Source: Gammaproteobacteria bacterium (GTDB taxonomy: Bacteria; Pseudomonadota; Gammaproteobacteria; Nevskiales; Nevskiaceae). Taken from it: a stretch of 64,000 nucleotides of DNA. The notes beneath the pieces were generated by a model, which was given only the letters and a program-made list of their open reading frames with translations, did no database searches and was not told where the DNA came from. The position numbers were made by a program, and so were the translations under genes. How positions within the stretch are numbered: position 1 is the first letter of the stretch; each line of letters starts with the position of its first letter. The stretch is taken from the NCBI GenBank assembly GCA_026398815.1, contig JAPLSA010000025.1, forward strand, positions 1 through 64,000. The letters run 5' to 3'. Below are positions 1-8,635 of this stretch, piece after piece.

Positions 1-630
<630 letters not shown>

Positions 631-647
631 TTAGGGGGTGAAGCGGA

Positions 648-938
648 TTACTTCGAGAACACCGCGAGGATGTCGTCTTCGCGCAGGATCACCAGATCCT
701 GGCCGTCGACCTTCACTTCGGTGCCCGAGTACTTGCCGATCAGGATGGTGTCGCCGGCCTTCACGTCGAGGGCGTGGACCTTGCCGTCATCGGTGCGCTT
801 GCCGGCGCCGACCGCGATCACTTCCGCCTTCAGCGGCTTTTCGGCGGCCGAGTCCGGGATGATGATGCCGCCCAGGGACTTCTTCTCTTCCTCGAGGCGC
901 TTGACGATGACGCGGTCGTGCAGGGGACGCAGACTCAT
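648..938 (-). CDS. groES: Co-chaperonin GroES (Hsp10)
   Basis: A 96-residue co-chaperonin, the normal GroES length, that caps the GroEL ring. It begins [18 protein letters not shown]. The mobile loop, here [13 protein letters not shown], which contacts GroEL, is intact, as is the C-terminal ILAVFSK. The ATG has an AGGAGTT ribosome-binding site 7 nt upstream. It is the first gene of the groESL operon. A CIRCE inverted repeat and an overlapping promoter lie about 85-135 bp upstream, indicating HrcA-type heat-shock control. Confidence 0.98.
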   Translation of the reverse strand: MSLRPLHDRVIVKRLEEEKKSLGGIIIPDSAAEKPLKAEVIAVGAGKRTDDGKVHALDVKAGDTILIGKYSGTEVKVDGQDLVILREDDILAVFSK

Positions 939-1020
939 GTTCTCAACTCCTGGTTGTTTGGTAGTGCCGACAGTTCCGGAGGGGCGGCGACCTTCGCGCG
1001 GCTGCGCATCGGTCTTGTTG

Positions 1021-1047
1021 TTAGCACTCTCCCCCGGAGGCTGCTAA
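1021..1047. promoter_or_regulatory. CIRCE operator (HrcA binding site) upstream of groESL
   Basis: TTAGCACTC, a 9-nt spacer, then GGCTGCTAA. The left arm is a perfect match to the CIRCE consensus TTAGCACTC-N9-GAGTGCTAA. The right arm differs at two positions. It overlaps the end of the candidate promoter -10 box, where an HrcA repressor would block transcription. No hrcA gene is in the window. Confidence 0.85.
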
Positions 1048-1074
1048 TTCTAGGGGGCATCCCCGGCGTTACAA
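1047..1074 (-). promoter_or_regulatory. Candidate groESL promoter overlapping CIRCE
   Basis: Read on the minus strand there is a -35 box TTGTAA (1069-1074), a 16-nt spacer and a -10 box TAGAAT (1047-1052). The -10 box runs straight into the CIRCE operator. A looser sigma-32 reading (CTTGTAA then CCCCCTAG) is also possible in the same stretch. The call rests on matches to consensus and position only. Confidence 0.55.
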
Positions 1075-1492
1075 GGGGGTGCAGAACTTAATTTTCTCTG
1101 CACCATCCCGGTGCGCCGCGCTGGCGCCACCCGTGGTGACTTTTCTGGGGAATCCCGGTCCGGCTTTCAAGAGCCGACAAGCTCAGCGCGGCAGCAGGTT
1201 CGTCGCCCGCGCCCGGGCCAGCGCGGCGGCGGCTTCCAGAAAACCGTGGCTGCGCGTGCCGGCCAGTCCGATATCGCGTAGCGCCCGCGCTTCCCCGTCG
1301 TGGCCAGCACCGAACTGCTCTGGACGGCTGCGGCGCTTGGCTGCGCACCGGGCCGGGCGGCGATCAAGTAAACACTTGTAAACTTTGACGGCTGTGGCGC
1401 TAGAATGTTGCGCCGCAATATGCGGTCTCTGGCCGCAACCCGGTGTCTGAGGGTTGCCGCCCACCGCCCCGCCTCGCTCGGAGAATTTGTCG
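1075..1492. other. Intergenic region between the groESL promoter and the thiolase
   Basis: About 420 bp with no convincing gene. Near its right end (about 1370-1385) the element GTAAAC occurs twice within 16 nt, followed by a TAGAAT box around 1404-1409, a weak candidate promoter or operator for the thiolase. Nothing else was recognised. Confidence 0.4.
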
Positions 1493-2773
1493 ATGAAACC
1501 CTACGGCCGCAAGGTCGCCATCCTTGGCGGCAGCCGCATTCCGTTCGCCCGTTCCAACGGCGCCTACGCCACGCGCAGCAACTCGGACATGCTGACCGCC
1601 ACGCTGAAGGCCGTGGTCGACAAGTACCAGCTGCACGGCGAGCGCCTCGGCGAAGTCGCCGCCGGCGCGGTGCTCAAGCACTCGCGCGATTTCAACCTGA
1701 CTCGCGAATGCGTGCTGTCGTCCGGCCTGTCGGCCGAAACCCCGGCCTATGACCTGCAGCAGGCCTGCGGCACCAGCCTGGAAACGGTGATGACGGTCGG
1801 CAGCAAGATCGCGCTCGGCCAGATCGAAAGCGGCATCGGTGCCGGTGTCGACACCGCGTCGGACGCGCCGATCGGCGTCGGCGAAGGCCTGCGCAAGATC
1901 CTGCTCGAAGCCAATCGCGCCAAGACCGCCGGCCAGCGGCTGGCCGCGTTCGCCAAGTTCCGGCCGAAGCATCTGGTGCCGCTGATCCCCGGCAACAACG
2001 AACCGCGCACCCGCCTCAGCATGGGCGCGCACTGCGAGCTGATGGCCAAGCAGTGGGGCATTCCGCGCGCCGAGCAGGATCAGCTGGCGCTGGAATCGCA
2101 CCAGAAGGCGGCACTCGCCTACGACTCCGGCTTCTTCGGCGACCTGGTGGTGCCATACGCCGGCCTGAACCGCGACAACAACCTGCGCGGCGACACCACG
2201 CTGGCCAAGCTGGCCTCGCTGAAACCGGCCTTCGACAAGGCCAACGGCACCCTGACCGCCGGCAATTCCACGCCGCTGACCGATGGCGCCGCCGCCGTGC
2301 TGCTGGCCTCCGACGACTGGGCCAAGGCCCACGGCCACAAGCCGCTGGCCTATCTGACCGCCTATGAAACGGCAGCGGTGGATTTCGCCTCCGGCCGCAA
2401 GGATGGTCTGCTGATCGCCCCGGCCTTCGCCGTGCCGCGGATGCTGGCGCGGATGGGGCTCAAGCTGCAGGACTTCGATTTCTACGAGATCCATGAAGCC
2501 TTCGCCGCCCAGGTGCTGTGCACGCTCAAGGCCTGGGAAAGCCCGACGTTCTGCAAGGAACGCCTCGGTCTCGACAAGCCGCTGGGCAGCATCGACCGCT
2601 CGCGGATGAACATTCGCGGATCAAGCTTGGGCCTCGGTCATCCGTTCGCGGCGACCGGTGCGCGCATCGTTGCCACCTTGGCCAAGATCATCAGCGAGAA
2701 CGGCGGCGGCCGCGGCCTGATCTCGATCTGCACCGCCGGCGGCATGGGCGTGACGGCGATCATCGAGGGCTGA
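1493..2773 (+). CDS. Acetyl-CoA C-acyltransferase (thiolase, FadI-like)
   Basis: A 426-residue thiolase catalysing thiolytic cleavage of 3-ketoacyl-CoA, or the reverse condensation. The acylated cysteine is C92 in QQACGTSLE. The active-site histidines sit in EIHEAFAAQV and GHPFAATGAR, and the second cysteine in CTAGGMG near the C terminus. At about 430 residues it fits the FadI/trifunctional-beta branch better than the 390-residue biosynthetic thiolases. The ATG at 1493 is chosen over an upstream in-frame start at 1454 because GGAG lies 9 nt before it and the conserved KVAILGGSRIPF starts right after. No hydratase/dehydrogenase partner is adjacent, so the exact pathway is open. Confidence 0.93.
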   Translation: MKPYGRKVAILGGSRIPFARSNGAYATRSNSDMLTATLKAVVDKYQLHGERLGEVAAGAVLKHSRDFNLTRECVLSSGLSAETPAYDLQQACGTSLETVMTVGSKIALGQIESGIGAGVDTASDAPIGVGEGLRKILLEANRAKTAGQRLAAFAKFRPKHLVPLIPGNNEPRTRLSMGAHCELMAKQWGIPRAEQDQLALESHQKAALAYDSGFFGDLVVPYAGLNRDNNLRGDTTLAKLASLKPAFDKANGTLTAGNSTPLTDGAAAVLLASDDWAKAHGHKPLAYLTAYETAAVDFASGRKDGLLIAPAFAVPRMLARMGLKLQDFDFYEIHEAFAAQVLCTLKAWESPTFCKERLGLDKPLGSIDRSRMNIRGSSLGLGHPFAATGARIVATLAKIISENGGGRGLISICTAGGMGVTAIIEG

Positions 2774-2837
2774 TCGCGGCGCGCCGGCGCTTCCCTTACC
2801 GAAACGAAACGCGCTCGGCATACTCCCTGCACAACAG

Positions 2838-2873
2838 ACGGCCCGCCGGTCCATCGACCGGCGGGCCGTTTCC
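2838..2873 (+). terminator. Hairpin terminator after the thiolase gene
   Basis: A perfect 14-bp stem (2838-2851 with 2856-2869) with a 4-nt loop, followed by a short T stretch. It ends only 30 bp before the permease start. The permease must therefore use a promoter inside this gap, or its transcript must begin upstream and carry this hairpin as a leader element. Confidence 0.7.
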
Positions 2874-2898
2874 ATAGCCAGCTGCAGGGGAGAAGTTG

Positions 2899-4317
2899 AT
2901 GAGCCTGTTCCGCACCAAAGCGATCGAGACCGATCTCGAAAAGAACACCGGCCTGAAGCGCAGCCTCAACGCCTTCGATCTGGTGATGCTCGGCATCGGC
3001 GCGATCATCGGAACCGGCATCTTCGTGCTGACCGGCAAAGCGGCGGCGGTCAATGCCGGGCCGGCGGTGGTGCTGTCGTTCGTGGTCGCCGGTCTGGCCT
3101 GCACTTTTGCGGCGCTCTCGTACGCCGAGCTGGCCTCGTCGATCGGCGGCGCCGGCAGCGCCTACGGCTACGGTTATGCAGGCCTTGGCGAATGGCCGGC
3201 CTGGATCATCGGCTGGATGCTGGTGCTCGAATACGCGGTGGCGGTGCCGGCGGTATCGGCCGGCTGGTCGGAGTACCTGAACACGCTGCTGCTGTCGCAG
3301 GACGTGCAGCTGCCGGCCGCCATCACCCACAGCTTTCTCGACACCCAGCACGCCGACAGCGTGATGAACCTGCCGGCAATGCTGATCATCTTCGCGCTCG
3401 GCATCCTGCTGGTGGTCGGCGCCAAGATCGGCGCGATCTTCAACGCCATCATCGTCGCCGTGAAGCTGGCAACCATCTTCCTGTTCATCGGGGTAGCGGT
3501 GTTCCACGTCGACCCGACCTTGTGGCACCCCTTCATTCCGGATGCGGTGGTCGATGCCGACGGCAACTCGCACTTCGGCTGGGGCGGCGTGTTCGACGGC
3601 GCCTCGAAGATCTTCTTCGCCTATCTCGGCTTCGATGCGGTGTCGACCGCCGCCGAGGAAACCAGGAAGCCGTCGCGCGACCTGCCGATCGGCATCCTCG
3701 GCTCGCTCGGCGCCTGCACGATTCTCTACATCGTGGTGTCCGGCCTGCTGACCGGCATCGTGCCGTACACCTCGCTGAACGTCGGCTCGCCGGTCGCCTA
3801 CTCGCTGCTGCAGATCGGCCAGAAGACCGCCGCCGGGCTGATCTCGATCGGCGCCATCGCCGGCCTGACCACGGTGATGCTGGTGATGTTCTACGGCCTG
3901 ACCCGCGTGCTGTTCGCAATTTCCCGCGACGGCCTGCTGCCGCCGTTCTTCGCCACCCTGCACCCGGAAACCCGGACGCCGGTCGGCTCGATCATCGCCG
4001 CCGGCCTGATCATGCTGCTGCTCGGCGGCTTCGTGCCGCTCGGCGAACTGGCCGACACCGCCAACATCGGCACGCTCGGCGCGTTCGTCATCGCCTGCGT
4101 CGGCGTGCTGGTGCTGCGCCGCACCCGGCCCGATCTGAAGCGGCCGTTCAAGGCGCCGTTCGGGCCGCTGCTGCCGGTGCTCGGCGTGCTGTCCTGCGGC
4201 TATCTGATGACCCGCCTCGGCCAGACCACCTGGACGGCGTTCGCGATCTGGCTGGCCATCGGCCAGGCGATCTACTTCGGCTATTCGCGCAGTCACTCCA
4301 AGCTCGCCAAGGGCTGA
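2899..4317 (+). CDS. APC-superfamily amino acid permease
   Basis: A 472-residue inner-membrane transporter of the amino acid-polyamine-organocation superfamily, cationic amino acid transporter-like (YfnA type). The first membrane helix carries the substrate-binding GIGAIIGTGIF motif at residues 32-42. About twelve to fourteen hydrophobic segments follow, with FDAVSTAAEE in the middle as in CAT-type carriers. The ATG is preceded by AGGGGAGA at 6-nt spacing. Nine bases separate it from the next transporter gene, so the two form an operon. The substrate cannot be read from the sequence. Confidence 0.9.
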   Translation: MSLFRTKAIETDLEKNTGLKRSLNAFDLVMLGIGAIIGTGIFVLTGKAAAVNAGPAVVLSFVVAGLACTFAALSYAELASSIGGAGSAYGYGYAGLGEWPAWIIGWMLVLEYAVAVPAVSAGWSEYLNTLLLSQDVQLPAAITHSFLDTQHADSVMNLPAMLIIFALGILLVVGAKIGAIFNAIIVAVKLATIFLFIGVAVFHVDPTLWHPFIPDAVVDADGNSHFGWGGVFDGASKIFFAYLGFDAVSTAAEETRKPSRDLPIGILGSLGACTILYIVVSGLLTGIVPYTSLNVGSPVAYSLLQIGQKTAAGLISIGAIAGLTTVMLVMFYGLTRVLFAISRDGLLPPFFATLHPETRTPVGSIIAAGLIMLLLGGFVPLGELADTANIGTLGAFVIACVGVLVLRRTRPDLKRPFKAPFGPLLPVLGVLSCGYLMTRLGQTTWTAFAIWLAIGQAIYFGYSRSHSKLAKG

Positions 4318-4326
4318 GGCGCGACC

Positions 4327-5991
4327 ATGGATGCCTTCTGGGCAGCGATCGACGCGGTCAACAACACGCTGCTGTCAGTGCCGATGCTGCTGGCGCTGCT
4401 CGGCATCGGCCTGCTGTTTTCGGCCTGGAGCAAGTTCTGCCAGTACCGCTCGCTGACCCACGGCCTGGCGCTAGTCGCCGGCCGCGGCATCGATACCTCC
4501 CACGGTGAAGGGGCGCTGACCCACTTCCAGGCGCTGACCGCAGCGATGAGCGGCACGGTCGGCCTGGGTGCGATCGCCGGCATGGCGATCGCGGTCGATT
4601 TCGGCGGCCCGGGTGCGGTGTTCTGGATGTGGGTCGTCGGCCTGATCGGCATGGCGCTGAAGACCACCGAGGTGACCTTGTCGCTGCTCTACCGCGACAC
4701 CTCCGAGCCCGGCAATCCGCACGGCGGCGCGATGTATGTCGCGCGTGACGGCCTGGCGCAGCTGAACCCCAAGCTGAAACCGTTCGGCCGCATCGTCGGC
4801 GTAGCTTTCTGTTTCGCGCTGCTGCTGTTCGCGTTCACCGGCGGCAACATGTTCCAGACCTGGAGCGTCGCCGACACCACCCGCGAATACTTCGGCGTGC
4901 CGACCTGGCTGACCGGCGTGATCCTGGCCAGCGCCGCCGCCGCCGTGATCCTCGGCGGCATCCGGCGCATCGGCAATGTCACCAAGACGCTGGTGCCGTT
5001 CAAGTGCGGCGTCTATGTGATCGTCGGCGTCTACGTGATCCTGCACGAGGCCGACAGCCTGCCGGCGCTGTTCTCCCTGATCGTCAGCAGCGCGTTCTCG
5101 CCGACCGAAGGCGTCGGCGCCTTCGCCGGCGGCAGCATGGGCGGCGCGTTCATGTGGGGCATGAAGCGGGCCCTGTTCTCCAGCGAGGCGGGCCTCGGCA
5201 CCGCGCCGATTGCGCACGCGGCCGTGAAGACGCCGGAGCCGGTCACCGAAGGGGTCGTGGCCGGGCTGGAACCGTTCATCGACACGATCTTCGTCTGCAC
5301 CGTGACCGGCCTCGTGGTCTTGTCGACCGGCATCTGGAATCGCGCGCCGGCCGCGCTGTGGAGCACACCGCCGGCGATCGTCGAAGCCGCGCCGGGCCAC
5401 TGGCAGCCGGACCTCGCCGGCATTCCCGAGCAGTCAGGCGCGACGCGCGAGGACTGGAAAGCAAGCGCGCCGGTATTCGTGATGGTCGACAAGGCCGGCG
5501 TCCGCACGCGGCTCTACGGCGTGCTCGGTGACGATGCGAAATCGCTGCGCTGGATGCCGATCGAAGCGACCGTCGCGCCGACCCTGCTGGATGCCGGCGT
5601 CTACGCCGACTATCGCGGCTCCACCCTGGTCGCCAAGGGCTTCGACAAGGTGCATCCGGGCTTGGGGAGATGGCTGATCACCATCGCCGTCTGGGTGTTC
5701 GGCCTGTCCTGCATCATCAGCTACGGCTACTACGGCGAGCAGGGCGTGATCTACCTGATCGGGCCACAGGCGATCACGCCGTACCGGATCACCTGGTGCG
5801 TGGCGGCGGCGGTGGCCTGCTTCGGCTTCATCGAAACCTCGGGCCAGCTCGATGCGATCTCCACCGTCGGCCTCGGCTTCATGTACCTGATCAACCTGCC
5901 GCTGATGCTCGTGCTCGGCCACAAGGCGATGGCCGCCTATCACGGCTATTTCCGTCGCCTTGCGGCCGGCGAGATCCGCCGGCCGTCCTGA
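4327..5991 (+). CDS. AGCS-family sodium:alanine symporter with an inserted soluble segment
   Basis: A 554-residue sodium/amino-acid symporter. The family signature regions are clear: FQALTAAMSGTVGLGAIAG early, then GNPHGGAMYV and GMKRALFSSEAGLGTAPIAHA. Most AGCS carriers are about 450-500 residues. The extra length here is a hydrophilic stretch of roughly 100 residues (about 337-440), inserted before the last helices and rich in acidic residues and prolines. It is co-directional with the upstream permease at a 9-bp gap, so a joint role in amino-acid uptake is likely. It is convergent with the MetY gene. Confidence 0.9.
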   Translation: MDAFWAAIDAVNNTLLSVPMLLALLGIGLLFSAWSKFCQYRSLTHGLALVAGRGIDTSHGEGALTHFQALTAAMSGTVGLGAIAGMAIAVDFGGPGAVFWMWVVGLIGMALKTTEVTLSLLYRDTSEPGNPHGGAMYVARDGLAQLNPKLKPFGRIVGVAFCFALLLFAFTGGNMFQTWSVADTTREYFGVPTWLTGVILASAAAAVILGGIRRIGNVTKTLVPFKCGVYVIVGVYVILHEADSLPALFSLIVSSAFSPTEGVGAFAGGSMGGAFMWGMKRALFSSEAGLGTAPIAHAAVKTPEPVTEGVVAGLEPFIDTIFVCTVTGLVVLSTGIWNRAPAALWSTPPAIVEAAPGHWQPDLAGIPEQSGATREDWKASAPVFVMVDKAGVRTRLYGVLGDDAKSLRWMPIEATVAPTLLDAGVYADYRGSTLVAKGFDKVHPGLGRWLITIAVWVFGLSCIISYGYYGEQGVIYLIGPQAITPYRITWCVAAAVACFGFIETSGQLDAISTVGLGFMYLINLPLMLVLGHKAMAAYHGYFRRLAAGEIRRPS

Positions 5992-6026
5992 AGCGACGCA
6001 CCGGCGGATGGCCTGGACGAACCGAC

Positions 6027-7319
6027 TCAGGCGCTGGCGGCAGCGATCGCCTGGCTGAGATCGGCGATCAGGTCGTCGATGTGCTCGATGCCGATCGACA
6101 GCCGCACGGTGTCCTCGCTGACACCGGCTTTTTCCAGTTCCGCCGGTGACAGCTGGCGGTGCGTCGTCGATGCCGGATGGGTGGCCAGCGACTTGGCATC
6201 GCCGATGTTGACCAGCCGGGTGAACAGCTTCAGCGCGTCCTGGAAGCGGGCGCCGGCCGGCCGGCCGCCGCTCAGTCCGAAGGTGATGATCCCGGATGCC
6301 CGGCCGCCGAAATAGGCCTGGGCCAGCGCGTGCTGCGGATGGTCTTCAAGGCCGGCATAGCCGACCCACTTCACCTGCGGCTGCGCCTTCAGGAAGCGGG
6401 CGACCTTGATCGCGTTGTCGGTGATCCGGTCCATGCGCAGCGCCAGCGTCTCGATGCCGGTCAGGATCTGGAAGGCATTGAACGGCGACAGCGCCGCACC
6501 GGTATTGCGCAGCGGCACCACGCGGGCGCGGCCGATGTAGGCCGCCGGGCCCAGCGCCTCGGTGTAGACCACGCCGTGATAGCTCGGGTCCGGCTCGTTC
6601 AGGCGCGGAAAACGCGCCTTGTGCTCGGCCCACGGGAATTTGCCGGAGTCGACGATGGCGCCGCCCAGCGTGGTGCCGTGGCCACCGAGGTACTTGGTCA
6701 GCGAGTGCACGACGATGTCGGCGCCGTGCTCGATCGGCCGCAGCAGGTAGGGCGTGGCCACGGTGTTGTCGACGATCAGCGGCACGCCGGCGGCGTGGGC
6801 GATCTTGGCGATCCCGGCGATGTCGGTGACATTGCCGAGCGGGTTGCCGATCGATTCGATGAACACCGCCTTGGTCCTGGCGTCGATCAGCGGCGCGAAG
6901 CTGGCCGGATTGCGCGGATCGGCGAAGCGCGTCTCGATGCCGAACTGCGGCAGGGTGTGGGCGAACAGGTTGTAGGTGCCGCCGTACAGCGTGCTGGCCG
7001 ACACGATGTTGTCGCCGACGCCAGCGATGGTCTGGATCGCATAGGTCACCGCTGCCTGGCCGGAGGCCAGCGCCAGCGCGCCGATGCCGCCTTCGAGCGC
7101 TGCCAGCCGCTGCTCCAGCACGTCGTTGGTCGGATTCATGATCCGCGAATAGATGTTGCCGGCGACCTTCAGGTCGAACAGGTCGGCACCGTGCTGGGTG
7201 TCGTCGAAGGCAAACGCCACGGTCTGGTAGATCGGCACCGCGACCGCGCGGGTCGTCGGGTCCGGCTGGTAGCCGGCGTGGATGGCCAGGGTCTCGAAGC
7301 GCAGCGGGGTATCGGACAT
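6027..7319 (-). CDS. metY: PLP-dependent O-acetylhomoserine sulfhydrylase (MetY type)
   Basis: A 430-residue cytoplasmic enzyme of the Cys/Met metabolism PLP family, predicted to make homocysteine from O-acetylhomoserine and sulfide. The PLP-binding lysine is K209 in [11 protein letters not shown], and D184 in VDNTVATP pairs with the pyridine nitrogen. YSRIMNPT near residue 58 and the length near 430 favour MetY over the roughly 390-residue MetB/MetC enzymes. The ATG at 7319 is chosen over an upstream in-frame extension because [16 protein letters not shown] is the family N terminus and GAGAA precedes it. It is divergent from hemH. No S-box-like leader is obvious in the 188-bp gap. Confidence 0.9.
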   Translation of the reverse strand: MSDTPLRFETLAIHAGYQPDPTTRAVAVPIYQTVAFAFDDTQHGADLFDLKVAGNIYSRIMNPTNDVLEQRLAALEGGIGALALASGQAAVTYAIQTIAGVGDNIVSASTLYGGTYNLFAHTLPQFGIETRFADPRNPASFAPLIDARTKAVFIESIGNPLGNVTDIAGIAKIAHAAGVPLIVDNTVATPYLLRPIEHGADIVVHSLTKYLGGHGTTLGGAIVDSGKFPWAEHKARFPRLNEPDPSYHGVVYTEALGPAAYIGRARVVPLRNTGAALSPFNAFQILTGIETLALRMDRITDNAIKVARFLKAQPQVKWVGYAGLEDHPQHALAQAYFGGRASGIITFGLSGGRPAGARFQDALKLFTRLVNIGDAKSLATHPASTTHRQLSPAELEKAGVSEDTVRLSIGIEHIDDLIADLSQAIAAASA

Positions 7320-7507
7320 GTGTCGTTCTCGGCGGGGTTGTTGTCGGATGGTGGTGATGCGCGCGCCGTCAACGCTGGACGGCTCGCGGCTGCAGACGCT
7401 ACACCGGCAGCACGGTTCCAAGGAAAGTCCAAACGCATCGCCGTGGCATTTGCCCGGTCCGGCAGCGCCGCCACCGATACACTGTCCGCCCCGAATTCCC
7501 GATCCGC

Positions 7508-8635
7508 ATGAACCCGCCCAACCTCACCGACATCGCTCATCGCGCCACCGGCCGCACCGGCGTGCTGCTGATGAATCTCGGCTCGCCCGACGCCCCGACC
7601 GGCCCGGCGATCCGCCGCTACCTGGCCCAGTTCCTCGGCGACCCGCGCGTGGTCGAACTGCCGCGCGCGCTGTGGCTGCCGATCCTCTATCTGTTCATCG
7701 TGCCGTTCCGGCCGAAACGCCTGGCCCATGCCTACGGCTCGATCTGGATGGACGAAGGCTCGCCGCTGATCGTCCACTCGAAGCGTCAGGCAGTGAAGCT
7801 GAAGGCCAGGCTCGCCGCCCAGTACGGCCGCGAGGTGCCGGTGGAACTGGCGATGACCTACGGCAACCCGAGTGTGGAATCGGCGATCGCCGCGCTGGAA
7901 CAGCAGGGCGTGCGGCGGATCGTCGTGCTGCCGCTGTATCCGCAGTATTCCGGCTCGACGACCGCCGCCTGCTTCGACACCGTGTTCGCCGAAACGCAGA
8001 AGCGCCGCTGGATGCCGGAACTGCGGACGATGAGCAGCTACCACGACCATCCCAGCCACATCGCCGCGCTATCCAACAGCGTGCGTCGGCACTGGGAGAC
8101 CCAGGGCCGGGGCGATCATCTGCTGATGTCGTTCCACGGCGTGCCGCAGCACTACGTGACCGCCGGCGATCCGTACTACTGCCAGTGCCAGAAGACCGGT
8201 CGCCTGCTGGCCGAAGCACTGGAACTACCGAAGGACGCCTACTCGATCAGCTTCCAGAGCCGCTTCGGCAAAGCGCCGTGGGTGCAGCCGTACACCGATG
8301 CCACGGTGCGCGCGCTGGCGACGCGCGGCGTGAAGACGCTGGATGTCATCTGCCCCGGCTTCGCGGCCGACTGCCTGGAAACGCTGGAGGAAATCTCGAT
8401 CGGCGTCGCCGAGGATTTCGTCGCCCACGGCGGGCGCGCGTTCCGCTACATCCCGGCGCTCAACGACCACGACGAGCACATCGAGATGATCGCCGGCTTG
8501 CTCGAAGATGCCCTCGCCGGCTGGCTGATGCCGCTGCCGCAGCCCGGCGAGGTCGACACCCGCCTGGCCCGGGCCGCCGCGCTGGAGCCGGCGTTCCGGG
8601 GCCAGGTGCTGCCGGCGCTTCAGGGCGCCGGCTGA
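7508..8635 (+). CDS. hemH: Ferrochelatase
   Basis: A 375-residue enzyme inserting ferrous iron into protoporphyrin IX, the last step of protoheme synthesis. VLLMNLGSPDAP opens the domain. The catalytic histidine is H210 in MSFHGVPQHY, and the second conserved active-site region is GFAADCLETLEEI (E291). The start ATG follows a short leader in the divergent gap with metY. The last 16 bp overlap the 3' end of the convergent thrombospondin-repeat gene, so the two transcripts would be antisense to each other at their ends. Confidence 0.95.
   Translation: MNPPNLTDIAHRATGRTGVLLMNLGSPDAPTGPAIRRYLAQFLGDPRVVELPRALWLPILYLFIVPFRPKRLAHAYGSIWMDEGSPLIVHSKRQAVKLKARLAAQYGREVPVELAMTYGNPSVESAIAALEQQGVRRIVVLPLYPQYSGSTTAACFDTVFAETQKRRWMPELRTMSSYHDHPSHIAALSNSVRRHWETQGRGDHLLMSFHGVPQHYVTAGDPYYCQCQKTGRLLAEALELPKDAYSISFQSRFGKAPWVQPYTDATVRALATRGVKTLDVICPGFAADCLETLEEISIGVAEDFVAHGGRAFRYIPALNDHDEHIEMIAGLLEDALAGWLMPLPQPGEVDTRLARAAALEPAFRGQVLPALQGAG

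Noticed and set aside
2638..4296. Long open frame antisense to the permease gene
   Set aside because: His/Gln/Asp/Arg-rich composition typical of the opposite strand of GC-rich coding DNA; the permease on the plus strand has clear family motifs.
7320..7507. SAM riboswitch before metY
   Set aside because: The gap has no S-box-like conserved helices, and such riboswitches are uncommon in this enzyme's proteobacterial context.
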